Positions 8,781 through 18,729 are shown, numbered from the stretch's first letter. The stretch is 45,850 nt of DNA from an uncultured Muribaculaceae bacterium (GCA_947179295.1 CAMXAZ010000019.1:1-45850); one strand, 5' to 3'. Notes: generated from the letters alone by a model not told the origin. Translations and numbers: made by a program.

Positions 8781-10115
8781 TCAGCGGCGCATACCCTTCA
8801 TGCCTCTCATAAGGGCCATCGGGTTTTTGATGCCTGAAACGGCCTTCATCATCTTGCGGGCATCGTCAAACTGCTTTATGAGGCGGTTGACTTCCTGAAT
8901 ATCTGTGCCGGAGCCTTTGGCTATGCGCTTGCGACGGCTGCCATTGATGATTTCGGGATGCTGGCGTTCCTGCTCGGTCATTGAGCGGATGATGGCCTCG
9001 ATGCCTTTGAATGCGTTGTCGTCAATGTCGATGTCCTTGATGGCTTTGCCTACACCGGGTATCATTGAGGCAAGTTCCTTCAGATTACCCATTTTCTGGA
9101 TCTGCTGGATCTGCTGGAGGAAGTCGTTGAAATTGAACTGATTCTTGGCAATCTTGCGCTGGAGTTCGCGGGCCTGTTTTTCGTCATAGGCGTTCTGTGC
9201 CTTTTCAACGAGCGATACGATATCGCCCATGCCGAGAATACGGTCGGCCATACGCGAGGGGTGGAAGAGATCGAGCGCATCGAGCTTTTCGCCTGTACCG
9301 ACGAATTTGATGGGCTTGGTCACTACGGTGCGGATCGAGAGGGCCGCACCGCCACGGGTGTCACCGTCGAGTTTTGTGAGGACAACGCCGTCGAAGTCCA
9401 GACGGTCGTTGAATTCTTTGGCTGTGTTGACGGCGTCCTGACCGGTCATGGAGTCGACCACAAACAGAGTTTCCTGAGGCTTGACCGCTTTCTTGATTGC
9501 CGCGATCTCCTGCATCATCTGTTCGTCGACGGCAAGACGGCCGGCGGTGTCGATGATCACCAGGTCAAGATGGTTTGTCTTGGCGTAGCGGATGGCGTTT
9601 TCGGCAATCTCTACCGGATTCTTGTTGCCGTCTTCTGTATAGACGGGAACGTCGATCTGGCCGGCGAGTACTTTCAGCTGGTCGATGGCCGCGGGGCGGT
9701 AGACGTCACATGCCACGAGAAGCGGACGTTTTCCCTGCTCTGATTTGAGTTTGCGGGCGAGCTTGCCGCTGAAGGTGGTCTTACCGGAACCCTGCAGACC
9801 TGACATGAGGATGACAGTCGGATTGCCCGACAGATTTACCTGGGCTGTCTCGCCACCCATAAGCCGTGCCAGCTCATCGTGGACAATCTTGACCATGAGT
9901 TCGCCCGGCTTGATGGCGTTGATCACATTCATGCCCAGAGCCTTGGCTTTTACCTCGTCGGTAAACTGCTTGGCTACTTTGAAGTTTACGTCGGCTTCGA
10001 GGAGCGCGCGGCGCACGTCCTTAAGGGTTTCGGCTACGTTTATCTCGGTGATCTTGCCTTCACCTTTGAGTATCTTGAAACTTCTTTCAAGTCTTTCGCT
10101 TAGATTTTCAAACAC
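8781..10115 (-). CDS. ffh: Signal recognition particle protein Ffh
   Basis: SRP GTPase that binds signal peptides of nascent membrane proteins and delivers ribosomes to FtsY. The N domain (1-90) is followed by the G domain with P-loop GLQGSGKTT (about 108-116), the DVYRPAA and DTAGRLAVD motifs and [10 protein letters not shown]. The C-terminal M domain is rich in methionine ([15 protein letters not shown] and onward) with the 4.5S RNA-binding segment [12 protein letters not shown]. The C-terminal end RGMKGMRR is normal. At 444 residues it is full length. It sits 24 bp downstream of panD in the same transcription unit. Confidence 0.98.
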   Translation of the reverse strand: MFENLSERLERSFKILKGEGKITEINVAETLKDVRRALLEADVNFKVAKQFTDEVKAKALGMNVINAIKPGELMVKIVHDELARLMGGETAQVNLSGNPTVILMSGLQGSGKTTFSGKLARKLKSEQGKRPLLVACDVYRPAAIDQLKVLAGQIDVPVYTEDGNKNPVEIAENAIRYAKTNHLDLVIIDTAGRLAVDEQMMQEIAAIKKAVKPQETLFVVDSMTGQDAVNTAKEFNDRLDFDGVVLTKLDGDTRGGAALSIRTVVTKPIKFVGTGEKLDALDLFHPSRMADRILGMGDIVSLVEKAQNAYDEKQARELQRKIAKNQFNFNDFLQQIQQIQKMGNLKELASMIPGVGKAIKDIDIDDNAFKGIEAIIRSMTEQERQHPEIINGSRRKRIAKGSGTDIQEVNRLIKQFDDARKMMKAVSGIKNPMALMRGMKGMRR

Positions 10116-10139
10116 GTTGGGTGGCTGGGGATTGAGGGT

Positions 10140-10490
10140 TTATAAAAGTTTGTTGGTACGGGTGTCGGGGAAGAGCACCACGGGCTTGTGGGTGCGGGCT
10201 TCCTCCGGGGTCATCTGTGCGTAACACATGATGATAACTACGTCGCCCACCTGCACCTTGCGTGCGGCGGCGCCGTTGAGGCAGATGACGCCTGATCCGG
10301 ATTCGCCTGCAATGGCGTAGGTGTCAAAGCGTTCGCCGTTGTTGTTGTCGACAATGTAGACTCTTTCGCCTGGAAAAATTCCGGCGGCTTCCATCAGTTG
10401 GCTGTCGATGGTGATGCTTCCTATGTAGTCGAGCCGTGCTTCTGTCACGGTGACACGATGGATCTTGCACTTGAGTAGTTCGAGTGTCAT
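10140..10490 (-). CDS. panD: Aspartate 1-decarboxylase (PanD), pyruvoyl type
   Basis: Converts L-aspartate to beta-alanine for pantothenate and CoA synthesis. A longer in-frame ORF starts at 10553, but the start at 10490 ([15 protein letters not shown]) is chosen because it gives the standard 116 residues and places the self-processing site exactly at Gly24-Ser25 (YIGSITID). Ser25 becomes the pyruvoyl group. The ATG overlaps the panC stop as ATGA, so the two pathway enzymes are translationally coupled: PanC uses the beta-alanine that PanD makes. Confidence 0.96.
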   Translation of the reverse strand: MTLELLKCKIHRVTVTEARLDYIGSITIDSQLMEAAGIFPGERVYIVDNNNGERFDTYAIAGESGSGVICLNGAAARKVQVGDVVIIMCYAQMTPEEARTHKPVVLFPDTRTNKLL

Positions 10491-11335
10491 TTCCTTGCGG
10501 GGTATTTTATGTTGTCGATCAGACGGACTTCGCCGCAGAACACGGTGGCGCATCCTACGGGGCTTTCCGATTCGTCCCAGTCTGTGATTGGCTGCATACT
10601 GAGCGCGTCGACAATTTCGTAATATTCTACTTGCAGGTGAGGAAGAGAGTTGAGTTCATCGATGACATAGCGTTTGGTCTGCTCCACGCTGTGGTCAAGC
10701 GCCCATGAAAGACTGCCTTCGAGAGTGCGGTGGATGGCGGGGGCTATGGCGCGCTGCTCGGCGTTGAGGCGTACATTGCGCGAGCTCATGGCCAGGCCGT
10801 CGGCCTCGCGTTTGATCGGGCAGTCCACTATTTCGAGATCAAAGCCTTCAAGCTCGACCATTCTGCGGATCACGGCTATCTGCTGGAAGTCTTTTTCACC
10901 GAAATAGGCGCGGGTCGGACGTGTGAAGTCAAAGAGTTTGCTGACTATCTGGGCTACTCCGTTGAAATGGCCCGGACGCATGGCGCCTTCCATCACTTCG
11001 GCCACCGGACCGAGATCAAACACGCGGGTGTCTTCCTGAGGATAGATTTCCTCCACCGAGGGAATGAAAGCTACATCGACTCCGGCTGATCTCATCAGCT
11101 CGCAGTCGGCCTCCTCGGTGCGTGGATAGGTGGCAAGGTCCGTGGGGTTGTTGAACTGTGTGGGGTTGACAAACACGCTTACCACCACGAAATCATTCTC
11201 GCGGCGGGCGCGCTCGATCAGTGACAGGTGGCCGGCATGAAGTGCTCCCATCGTGGGGACAAGGCCGACGCTTCCTGCCTTGCGGGCGGTGTCAAGCTTG
11301 GCTTTTAATTCTGCTACAGTGCGAATTATTTCCAT
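10487..11335 (-). CDS. panC: Pantothenate synthetase (PanC)
   Basis: ATP-dependent ligase that joins pantoate and beta-alanine to form pantothenate. The nucleotidyl-transferase motif [14 protein letters not shown] (about 27-40, HxGH) and the KMSKS-like AMSSRNVRL segment are both seen, as is the [13 protein letters not shown] substrate-binding region. The length of 282 residues is normal. It is the first gene of panC-panD-ffh-folD, with a well-spaced promoter 32-64 bp upstream, and overlaps panD by 4 bp. No panB is in the window. Confidence 0.97.
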   Translation of the reverse strand: MEIIRTVAELKAKLDTARKAGSVGLVPTMGALHAGHLSLIERARRENDFVVVSVFVNPTQFNNPTDLATYPRTEEADCELMRSAGVDVAFIPSVEEIYPQEDTRVFDLGPVAEVMEGAMRPGHFNGVAQIVSKLFDFTRPTRAYFGEKDFQQIAVIRRMVELEGFDLEIVDCPIKREADGLAMSSRNVRLNAEQRAIAPAIHRTLEGSLSWALDHSVEQTKRYVIDELNSLPHLQVEYYEIVDALSMQPITDWDESESPVGCATVFCGEVRLIDNIKYPARK

Positions 11336-11366
11336 TTCTTCTGTATATGTCTGAAATTTCAGAGTG

Positions 11367-11399
11367 CAAAATTACACATTATGTATTAAATTTCCCAAA
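11367..11399 (-). promoter_or_regulatory. Promoter of panC-panD-ffh-folD
   Basis: On the minus strand TAATTTTG (11367-11374) and TTTG (11396-11399) are separated by 21 bp, a full match to the Bacteroidota consensus. The leader is about 25-30 nt. Confidence 0.75.
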
Positions 11400-11449
11400 A
11401 AAGTTTGCAGGTTTCGGTTTACAGATGGCGATTGACGGGATTTTTTTCG

Positions 11450-11457
11450 TAATTTTG
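11450..11457 (+). promoter_or_regulatory. Candidate -7 box for recR
   Basis: TAATTTTG fits TAnnTTTG and would give a leader of about 70 nt to the recR ATG. The upstream TTTG box is not evident at the usual spacing. Confidence 0.4.
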
Positions 11458-11535
11458 ATGTGAATTTCAGAGCCTGCCAAGGCCTATGCTATTAAAAAAT
11501 GGCGCTTAATCTCGCCTTCTTATCCACACAGCAAA

Positions 11536-12162
11536 ATGCAACAGGAATTTGCCTCGAAACTCCTTGAAGGTGCCGTCACCGAACTTTCGCGTCTGCCCGG
11601 CATCGGGCGGAAAACCGCTCTGCGTCTCGCGCTCCATATTCTTCGCTGCGACGAAGGGGCTGGAGTGGCTCTTGGCGAGTCGATCATCAGAATGAGGCGC
11701 GGTGTGCGTTACTGTTCGCTCTGCCACAATATTTCCGAGACCGAAGTTTGCCCGATTTGTGCCGACTCGCGTCGTGACCGGTCAACGGTCTGTGTGGTGG
11801 AGAGCGTCAAAGATGTCATGAGTTTTGAGAACACTCGTCAGTACGGTGGTCTTTATCACGTGCTCGGAGGAGTAATTTCACCGATGGACGGCATCGGCCC
11901 CGACCAGCTTGAGATCGACTCTTTGGTCGAACGTGTGGCTTCCGGAGAGGTGAGCGAAGTGATTCTTGCTCTCAGCGCCACGATGGAAGGGGAGACCACC
12001 AATTTTTATCTCTACCGGCGCCTTGCTCCTTATGCCGATGTTCGCATAACTCAGCTTGCCCGTGGTGTTTCAGTCGGCAACGAAATTGAATATACCGATG
12101 AGATAACCCTCGGCCGTTCCCTGCTCAACCGCACACTCTTTTCAGACTCCATCCGCCGCTGA
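11536..12162 (+). CDS. recR: Recombination mediator RecR
   Basis: Ring-forming protein of the RecFOR pathway that helps load RecA at gaps. The helix-hairpin-helix region [19 protein letters not shown] (18-36) leads to a zinc finger with C60, C63, C72 and C75. The Toprim domain follows ([26 protein letters not shown]) and the C-terminal Walker-B-like and [27 protein letters not shown] segment closes it. The 208-residue length is as expected. It is followed after 32 bp by a YhcG-like nuclease gene in the same direction. Confidence 0.97.
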   Translation: MQQEFASKLLEGAVTELSRLPGIGRKTALRLALHILRCDEGAGVALGESIIRMRRGVRYCSLCHNISETEVCPICADSRRDRSTVCVVESVKDVMSFENTRQYGGLYHVLGGVISPMDGIGPDQLEIDSLVERVASGEVSEVILALSATMEGETTNFYLYRRLAPYADVRITQLARGVSVGNEIEYTDEITLGRSLLNRTLFSDSIRR

Positions 12163-12194
12163 AACTTCATCACACATATTATATCTGCACTAAA

Positions 12195-13250
12195 ATGAAA
12201 AAAGGATCTCTCTCCGATATTGAAGTATCAAATCTCTATGATGACGTGTGTGCCATAATTGAAGATACGCGTTATCGTGTGGCAGTATTTGTTAATTCCG
12301 AAGCATGTCGTATGAATTGGAGTGTCGGCATGAGAATTAAGGAAGACGTACTTCACAACTCCCGCGCGGAATATGGCAAGCAGGTGGTCAGGCATCTGGC
12401 TGAGAAACTTGTGGGCAAATATGGAAACGGTTGGGGGTTCAAGAAACTGCAACATTGTCTACGCGCTGCGTATACTTTTTCTGAAGATGAAATTGACTAC
12501 GCAGTGCGTAGACAATTGAGTTGGACTCATCTGCGTTCTCTTATGTTTGTGGAAAACGAACTCGCACGCAGATTTTATATGGAGATGTCTCGATTGGAAA
12601 AATGGTCAACCCGTACTCTTGATGAAAAGATTGATTCTCAACTGTATGAGCGGACAGCGATCAGCCGTCGACCGGAGGAAATAATCAAGTCTGAACTCAA
12701 TACTATAAAAGATACAGACCGAATACATCCCGATATGGTGTTCAGGAGCAGTTATTTCCTCGATCTTGTAGGATTACCGGATGTATTTAGCGAAAACGAT
12801 CTCGAAACGGCGATTCTTAATCAAATACAGCAGTTTATTAAAGAGTTTGGTTCTGATTTCGCTTTCGTTGATCGTCAGAAGAGGATACCGGTCGACGGGA
12901 CTGTATATAAGTTGGATTTATTGTTTTACCACAGGGGATTGCGCAGGCTGGTTGCGATTGATCTTAAGCTTGGTCGTTTCAAGCCTGAACATGAGGGCCA
13001 AATGCTGCTGTATCTTCGTTATCTCAACAGCAACGACAGAAAAGAAGGGGAAGAAGCTCCAATCGGTCTCATATTGTGTTCTGAGGGCAACACAGAGCAT
13101 ATCGAATATTTGATGCTTGAGGAAGATTCTCCGGTTAAAGTCGCTCAATACTACACAAAACTTCCTGATAAGAAACTCCTTTCAGAAAAACTGCAGCGAG
13201 CTATCGCTATTGCTAAGGAATATCAGCAAAACAAAAAAATTGAAAAGTGA
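12195..13250 (+). CDS. YhcG/DUF1016-type PD-(D/E)XK nuclease family protein
   Basis: Predicted DNA nuclease of the YhcG family, often carried by mobile or defence-linked regions. The N-terminal DUF1016_N domain (about 10-150) contains NWSVGMRI, AEYGKQVVRHLAEKL, GWGFKKLQH and RQLSWTHLRSL. The C-terminal DUF1016 nuclease domain (about 165-345) has the PD-(D/E)XK core: D241 in YKLDLLFYH and D256-L-K258 in LVAIDLKLG, followed by HEGQMLLYL, whose Gln is typical of the fold. All catalytic residues are intact. Its codons are more AT-rich than those of recR, which suggests a separate origin. It converges on a GNAT gene with only 2 bp between the stop codons. Biological role unknown; related proteins are discussed as recombination-promoting or anti-phage nucleases. 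Confidence 0.88.
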   Translation: MKKGSLSDIEVSNLYDDVCAIIEDTRYRVAVFVNSEACRMNWSVGMRIKEDVLHNSRAEYGKQVVRHLAEKLVGKYGNGWGFKKLQHCLRAAYTFSEDEIDYAVRRQLSWTHLRSLMFVENELARRFYMEMSRLEKWSTRTLDEKIDSQLYERTAISRRPEEIIKSELNTIKDTDRIHPDMVFRSSYFLDLVGLPDVFSENDLETAILNQIQQFIKEFGSDFAFVDRQKRIPVDGTVYKLDLLFYHRGLRRLVAIDLKLGRFKPEHEGQMLLYLRYLNSNDRKEGEEAPIGLILCSEGNTEHIEYLMLEEDSPVKVAQYYTKLPDKKLLSEKLQRAIAIAKEYQQNKKIEK

Positions 13251-13252
13251 GG

Positions 13253-13777
13253 TCACAGGAATTTCTGGCAGATGTAGGCATCCGAATAGCGGCCGCCTGA
13301 CATAAGCCATGATTTTAGACGTCCGCTGATTTTGAATCCGGCTTTTTCGAAAAGTCGGCGTGATGCTGCATTTTCTTCTCCTACAATGCAGTAAAGCTGG
13401 TGGAGTGAAAGTCTGCCGTGGCAATAATCAGCAGCGAGGTTTAGCGCACGCAGCCCGTAGCCCTGCCGGCGTGAGCCGGAATCAATCAGAATGCCTACGC
13501 CGCAACGCGAATTGGCCGGATCGAAGTCGTAAAGGTCGAGAGTGCCGATGGTCTGCGTCATCCCCTCAGGGCCGCAGAGGTCTATCATCAACCGGAGCTG
13601 GCGGGCGGCGTAGATGTCGCCATCGTAGTTGTTGACATAATCCCACAACTGTTTGCGCGAGTATGGCGCAAGTGTGAGGCCGACACCCCACACCGCCGGA
13701 TCGTTTTCCCAGCGGTAGAGGGTGTCGACATCAATAGGTTCAAGTGCCCTGAGGCTTATAGTGCCGTCTGTCAGCAT
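13253..13777 (-). CDS. GNAT family N-acetyltransferase
   Basis: Acetyl-CoA-dependent acetyltransferase of the GNAT fold. The N-terminal RALEPIDVDTLYRWENDPAVW resembles the RimJ/SpeG branch. Motif A has the acetyl-CoA pyrophosphate loop RRQGYGLRAL (about 104-113), and motif B has the NAASRRLFEKAGFKISGRL segment. The length of 174 residues is normal. Substrate unknown; proteins of this branch act on ribosomal-protein N-termini or polyamines. It follows trxB by 17 bp and is probably the last gene of the ftsK-lolA-trxB-GNAT run. Confidence 0.88.
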   Translation of the reverse strand: MLTDGTISLRALEPIDVDTLYRWENDPAVWGVGLTLAPYSRKQLWDYVNNYDGDIYAARQLRLMIDLCGPEGMTQTIGTLDLYDFDPANSRCGVGILIDSGSRRQGYGLRALNLAADYCHGRLSLHQLYCIVGEENAASRRLFEKAGFKISGRLKSWLMSGGRYSDAYICQKFL

Positions 13778-13794
13778 TTTCTTGGCTGAAAGGT

Positions 13795-14739
13795 TTAGAG
13801 GCCTTCTTCGTTGAGGAAGCGTTCGGCTTCGAGCGCAGCCTTGCAGCCTGAGCCGGCAGCCACGATAGCCTGACGGAATACGGGGTCGGCAACGTCACCT
13901 GCGGCAAAAACTCCTGGGATATTGGTCTGCATTGACGAGCCTTTGACCTTGATATAGCCGGCTGCATCGCAGTCGATGTACTGGCGGAAGATCTCGGTAT
14001 TGGGATTGTGGCCGATGGCGAGGAAGAATCCGTCGATGGCGAGGTCGTAGTGCTGTTCGTTCTGTGTGCCTACGTTCTCCACAAGGTGTGCGCCTTCGAG
14101 ATATTCTTCGCCGTAGAGGCCGGTTGTGTTGGTGTTGAAGAGCACTTTGATGTTGCTCTTTTCAAGTACACGTTCCTGCATCACTTTAGAGGCGCGGAGG
14201 TGGGGCTTGCGTACGATCAGGAACACATCGGATGCCAGATTGCTCAGATAGAGAGCTTCTTCACATGCTGTGTCACCGCCGCCTACAACTGCCACGCGCT
14301 TTTTGCGGTAGAAAAATCCGTCGCAAGTCGCGCAGGCTGATACTCCGAGACCTGAATATTTTTCTTCGTCAGGCAGACCGAGATAGCGGGCCGAAGCACC
14401 TGTAGAAATGATCACGGTGTCGGCGAGAATCTCCAGACCGTTGTTGGTCACTGCCTTGAACGGGCGCTTTGAAAAATCGACTTCTGTCACAAGACCCGAA
14501 CGGATGTCGGCTCCGAATTTGAGCGCCTGAGTGCGCATGTCTTCCATCAGCTGCGGGCCGGTGATGCCGTTAGGCTGTCCGGGGAAGTTTTCCACCTCGG
14601 TTGTGATGGTCAGCTGACCGCCGGGCTGGAGGCCTTCGATCACGAGCGGCGAGATGTTGGCGCGTGAAGCATAGATTGCTGCGGTGTAGCCTGCAGGGCC
14701 TGAGCCGATGATGAGGCAACGGGTTTTGATTTCTGCCAT
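13795..14739 (-). CDS. trxB: Thioredoxin-disulfide reductase
   Basis: Cytosolic FAD-dependent enzyme that passes electrons from NADPH to thioredoxin. The FAD-binding motif GSGPAGYTAAIYASRA (12-27), the redox pair C136-A-T-C139 and the NADPH-binding motif GGGDTACEEALYLS (about 152-165) are present, and the C-terminal ATGD-like GVFAAGDVAD segment closes the FAD site. The 314-residue length is standard. It lies between lolA (134-bp gap) and the GNAT gene. Confidence 0.97.
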   Translation of the reverse strand: MAEIKTRCLIIGSGPAGYTAAIYASRANISPLVIEGLQPGGQLTITTEVENFPGQPNGITGPQLMEDMRTQALKFGADIRSGLVTEVDFSKRPFKAVTNNGLEILADTVIISTGASARYLGLPDEEKYSGLGVSACATCDGFFYRKKRVAVVGGGDTACEEALYLSNLASDVFLIVRKPHLRASKVMQERVLEKSNIKVLFNTNTTGLYGEEYLEGAHLVENVGTQNEQHYDLAIDGFFLAIGHNPNTEIFRQYIDCDAAGYIKVKGSSMQTNIPGVFAAGDVADPVFRQAIVAAGSGCKAALEAERFLNEEGL

Positions 14740-14873
14740 AAGTCTCTTGTTTTTTGAATTGATGTTTTTGAACGGTTAGATTTTAAGTTGGTCAGACAAT
14801 TTTAAGTTGTTCAGTCTATTGAACCATACCTATTATATAATGTATATTTTTTCTGATTGTTCACTCTTGCGTT

Positions 14874-15488
14874 TTAACGCAGGTCTACCACCGGCAATCC
14901 GGGATGCTTTGCTGCGTCATAGCGGAAAAATGACACCGGGAGTGCCTCGCCGGGCTTCACGGAGCTGACAGTGATGCTGACGCTGCGGCGGTTGGCCATG
15001 TTGAGCACTATGCGGGTCGGGTAGAGGGTAGTGGCGTTGAGGGTCAGATCCACGCTGTGGATATCGCTTCCTGCCTGCGTGGCTGTCAGTCTGATCTTCT
15101 TCTCTCCGGCGGCTGATTTGAGCATTGATGCGCGGTAGTGGGTCTTGAACGAGTTGATGATCGCAAACGGGTTGACCTGCTGAAGCTCTTCCGGACTTGG
15201 CTCGGTGATGTTTACTTCGCCTACGTGGGTCGAATAGGTCCACTGTGTGCGTCCGTCGTACCACGATGAGATCTGCGGAGAGACAATCGTGAAGCGGTCA
15301 CCCGAAATGGTCAGTGTGCCGCTGTTGCTCTGCCCGTCAGCGGTGATTGTGTATGATGCCGAGAGTGATTTCGATGCTCTGATCTTCGCAGCGGCTTTGT
15401 CAAGCACGGCTGTGGCTGATTCCGCCGCATGGAGCGGCAGCAGGCAGCAGAGGGCGAGGAGCAGAAGTATGATGTTTTTTGTCAGCAT
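14874..15488 (-). CDS. LolA-like outer-membrane lipoprotein carrier protein
   Basis: Predicted periplasmic chaperone that takes lipoproteins from the inner membrane to the outer membrane. An N-terminal signal peptide (about 1-22, cleaved near HAA) is followed by the LolA/LolB-type beta domain: SASYTITADGQSNSGTLTISGDRFTIVSP, then the WYDGRTQWTYSTHVGEVNITEP segment and the NPFAIINSF helix, all typical of LolA in Bacteroidales. Its size (204 residues) fits. It sits 40 bp downstream of ftsK, an arrangement often seen in this order. Confidence 0.85.
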   Translation of the reverse strand: MLTKNIILLLLALCCLLPLHAAESATAVLDKAAAKIRASKSLSASYTITADGQSNSGTLTISGDRFTIVSPQISSWYDGRTQWTYSTHVGEVNITEPSPEELQQVNPFAIINSFKTHYRASMLKSAAGEKKIRLTATQAGSDIHSVDLTLNATTLYPTRIVLNMANRRSVSITVSSVKPGEALPVSFFRYDAAKHPGLPVVDLR

Positions 15489-15528
15489 GGTTGTGTTTCT
15501 TATCTGCGTTTTTTTTGAACGGTGAATA

Positions 15529-18500
15529 TCAACGGTTTTCGAGGATATGTTCGAGTGTCACGGGGTCTACAAGCACCTGGCGTGGCTTGCCTCCCTGTGA
15601 GGGGCCTACGATTCCTGCGGCTTCCATCTGGTCCATGATCTTTCCGGCTCGGTTGTAGCCAATGGAGTAGCGGCGCTGCAGCGATGAGGTTGATGCGGTG
15701 TCGGTCGATACAACCAGACGGGCACATTCGTCGAACAGAGGGTCGCGGTCGCCGAGAGTGGCGCCGCTGATGTTGCCGCCTTCGCCTTCCGGTGTGTATT
15801 CGGGCAGTTCGTAGGGCGACTGATAGCCTACCTGCGATCCGATGTTCTCGCAGATGGCGCTTACTTCCGGGGTGTCGATGAAGGCACACTGCACTCGTTC
15901 GAGCTTGCCGTTGATCGAGAAAAGCATGTCGCCGCGGCCTATCAGCTGGTTTGCACCGAGCTGGTCGAGAATGGTGCGTGAGTCATTGCCCTGGATCACA
16001 CGGAAGGCTATACGGCCCGGAATGTTGAGCTTGATTCCGCCGGTGATTACGTTGACTGTCGGGCGCTGGGTTGCTATGATCAGGTGGATGCCTGCCGCAC
16101 GGGCCACAGCGGCCAGACGCGATACCGGGTTCTCAATTTCCTTGCCCTGACGGATGATCAGGTCGGCGAACTCGTCGATGATCAGCACAATGTAGGGGAG
16201 GAAGCGGTGCTTTTCCGGATTGAGCTTGCGGGCTATGAACTTGTCGTTGTATTCCTTGATATTTCGTGCTCCGGCCTGTTCAAGAAGCGAGAGACGGTTG
16301 TCCATCTCGATGCAGAGAGAGTTGAGCACGGTGACCACCTTTGACATATCGGTGATGATGGCGTCTTCGCCGGGGAGTGATGCGAGATAGTGGCGTTCCA
16401 GCTCGCGGTATAGACTCAGTTCGACGCGCTTCGGGTCAATGAGCACGAATTTCAGTTCCGAGGGGTGCTTTTTGTAGAGAAGCGAGGTGATGATGGCGTT
16501 GAGACCTACGGATTTACCCATACCGGTGGCGCCGGCCACGAGCAGGTGAGGCATTTTGGCGAGGTCGGCCATGAAAATGTCATTCGAGATGGTCTTGCCA
16601 AGTGCCATCGGGAGTTCCATTTTGGAGTTGCGGTAGACTTCGCTGTCAAGGACCGAACGCATCGACACAACCTGAGGGTCTTTGTTGGGGACTTCGATGC
16701 CGATTGTGCCTTTGGCAGGTATAGGGGCGATGATGCGGACTCCTTCGGCTGCAAGTTGCAACTGCAGGTCGTCACCGAGACTTCTGATAGAGCGTGTGCG
16801 CACACCCTCGGCCGGAATGATCTCATACAGGGTCACGGTCGGCCCGATAGTGGCTTCGATCTTGGAAATTTCCACTCCGAAAGTGCGCAGGGTTTCTGTC
16901 AGGCGGCGTTTGTTGAACTCCATTTCCTGGATATCCACGCTGGGTCCGTTGTCTTTCGCAGGGCGCAGAAGGTCTACGGAGGGGAAGCGGAAAAGCGAAA
17001 GTTCGGCGCGTGGGTTGTAAAGCTCCGAGGCCAAAACCTCTTCGGCTGTCGTCGGGCGCACTGTGGTGGCCGCCAGCGGAGCCTGTAGGGGCTGAAGAGC
17101 TGTCTGTGAGGCTGAGTTTTCGCGCTGATCTGCCACATCGTCAGCAGCATTGTCGCTGTCGGCAAACAGAGGGGTGTTGAAATCCTCTTCCTCTTCTTCG
17201 GCTTCCTGTATGCTTTCTGCCTCGATGCTGTCGGCGGGAGATTCATCGTCAGATTCGATGTCATCGGAATGATCGCGGCTGTAGTTGTCGGCTATGTCGC
17301 TGTCATCTCCGGCAAAAAGCGGGCGCAGCAGGTTGTCTTCACGGCTACCGGCGGACTGAAGATTGTCTGAGTTCGGGTTATTGTCCTCGAAATCGGCAAC
17401 TTCGATCTCTGCAATCTCTTCGTCGGTTTCATCAATGATATCGCCGCTGCCATTGTCGGACCGATCCGCAGACTCATTTTTTGCATGACTTTCCACTGCA
17501 TTTTCCGGCATGGCCGGCTGCATTGTCACTGCCGCTGCGGGCTGCATGGCGGCCTGGCGCTGCGCTTCGGCTTCAGCGGCTTCACGGCGGCGCTGAGCCT
17601 CGGCTGCTTCAGCCGCTTTGCGTTCGGCTTCGGCGGCAGCTTCGCGGGCGAGGCGTTCGGCCTCTTCGGCCTCGCGTATGCGCTCACGTTCGGCGCGGCG
17701 CTGTGCCTGACGTTCATTGTAGGCGCGGATGCCCTGTGAAGCCACTCCGTAGATGCGCTTCAATTCTGTCAGATAGAGAATGATGACAAGGCCACCCATT
17801 ATAATGCTGATGCCCAGTGCTCCCCAGATGCCTGTCAGTGTGATCAGGCGGTCATTGAGCAGATGGCCGTGGCGTCCGCCCCAGTAGACGGGCGAGGCGA
17901 ATTCATAGGTCACCAGACCGCATACAATCGAAAGTGCCACCGCTGTAAGCAGGCAGCGCATGGTAAGCGGCCAGAATGCCGGACGATAGACGCGCAGCAT
18001 CGACAGTCCGCAGGCGGCCAGATAGTAGATCAGCAAGAATGATCCTATTCCGAGCCAGTTGTAGAGAAGCGTATGGGCTATCCATGCTCCTGCCGGGCCT
18101 CCGGCGTTGCGTATCATTGTCGGGTCGAAATCGCCGTTGAGCATAGCGCTCTGGTCTGACCCTATGTTGGCGAAGTAAGAGATGGAGACTATCAGCATGT
18201 AGCCGGCAAGAATGGTGAAGACCAGGCCGAGGAACATCACGGTGCGTGAGTCTCGAATCAGTTGCAGCGTTTTGGCCACTCCGGCGCGCGGACGGCGGCG
18301 GCTGACTGCTGTCTGCTCCGGGGCAGCGGTTGATCCGGCTGCGGTGCCATAGCCGGGCTGATTGCCCTGAGGCGCATAAGTTGTCTGCTGAGGGTTTCCC
18401 GCAGAGGCTGTCTGCCTGTCGTTGCCGGCGTAAGATGGTTCGGCATAAGGTGCCGCGGCAGGTGTGTCGGCCGGCCGTGAGGCGGAGTCGCGGCGGTCGC

Positions 18501-18585
18501 TACGACGTCCGTTGAGCATCTCTTCAGCATCGAATGCGGTATCTGTGAACGAGGGTTCGTCAATCGGGGAGTATGATGTGGACAT
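15529..18585 (-). CDS. ftsK: DNA translocase FtsK/SpoIIIE
   Basis: Septum-located motor that moves chromosomal DNA during division. After a disordered, Gln/Pro-rich N-terminus there are about four membrane segments (roughly 113-137, 167-193, 205-230 and 248-275). A strongly alanine/glutamate/arginine-rich coiled-coil stretch follows (about 288-355), then a long acidic linker (to about 510). The motor domain has the Walker A loop GATGMGKS (near 683) and Walker B IIDEFADL. The C-terminal winged helix is the DNA-orienting gamma domain with the SSLQRRYSIGYNRAGKIMDQM segment. The length of 1018 residues exceeds many Bacteroidota FtsK proteins because of the coiled coil and linker. It heads the ftsK-lolA-trxB run. 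Confidence 0.96.
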   Translation of the reverse strand: MSTSYSPIDEPSFTDTAFDAEEMLNGRRSDRRDSASRPADTPAAAPYAEPSYAGNDRQTASAGNPQQTTYAPQGNQPGYGTAAGSTAAPEQTAVSRRRPRAGVAKTLQLIRDSRTVMFLGLVFTILAGYMLIVSISYFANIGSDQSAMLNGDFDPTMIRNAGGPAGAWIAHTLLYNWLGIGSFLLIYYLAACGLSMLRVYRPAFWPLTMRCLLTAVALSIVCGLVTYEFASPVYWGGRHGHLLNDRLITLTGIWGALGISIIMGGLVIILYLTELKRIYGVASQGIRAYNERQAQRRAERERIREAEEAERLAREAAAEAERKAAEAAEAQRRREAAEAEAQRQAAMQPAAAVTMQPAMPENAVESHAKNESADRSDNGSGDIIDETDEEIAEIEVADFEDNNPNSDNLQSAGSREDNLLRPLFAGDDSDIADNYSRDHSDDIESDDESPADSIEAESIQEAEEEEEDFNTPLFADSDNAADDVADQRENSASQTALQPLQAPLAATTVRPTTAEEVLASELYNPRAELSLFRFPSVDLLRPAKDNGPSVDIQEMEFNKRRLTETLRTFGVEISKIEATIGPTVTLYEIIPAEGVRTRSIRSLGDDLQLQLAAEGVRIIAPIPAKGTIGIEVPNKDPQVVSMRSVLDSEVYRNSKMELPMALGKTISNDIFMADLAKMPHLLVAGATGMGKSVGLNAIITSLLYKKHPSELKFVLIDPKRVELSLYRELERHYLASLPGEDAIITDMSKVVTVLNSLCIEMDNRLSLLEQAGARNIKEYNDKFIARKLNPEKHRFLPYIVLIIDEFADLIIRQGKEIENPVSRLAAVARAAGIHLIIATQRPTVNVITGGIKLNIPGRIAFRVIQGNDSRTILDQLGANQLIGRGDMLFSINGKLERVQCAFIDTPEVSAICENIGSQVGYQSPYELPEYTPEGEGGNISGATLGDRDPLFDECARLVVSTDTASTSSLQRRYSIGYNRAGKIMDQMEAAGIVGPSQGGKPRQVLVDPVTLEHILENR

Positions 18586-18697
18586 ATATGTATAATCGGG
18601 TGATCGCTTGGTCGAGATCGCTTATTGGAATTATCTTGAAATTATCGCTGTGTTTTGAGTAAGTGTGCTTTTGATGTGACAAAGCCTAAACAGATAG

Positions 18698-18729
18698 CAA
18701 AATTACAATTTTTATTTCACAAATTCAAC
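18698..18729 (-). promoter_or_regulatory. Probable promoter of ftsK-lolA-trxB
   Basis: On the minus strand TAATTTTG (18698-18705) is a full -7 match. A GTTG box (18726-18729), one base from TTTG, lies 20 bp upstream. The predicted leader is about 108 nt. Confidence 0.55.

Noticed and set aside
7837-8898. 353-residue plus-strand ORF across folD and the end of ffh
   Set aside because: It runs antisense to certain genes and its Cys/His/Gly-rich composition is that of a shadow frame.
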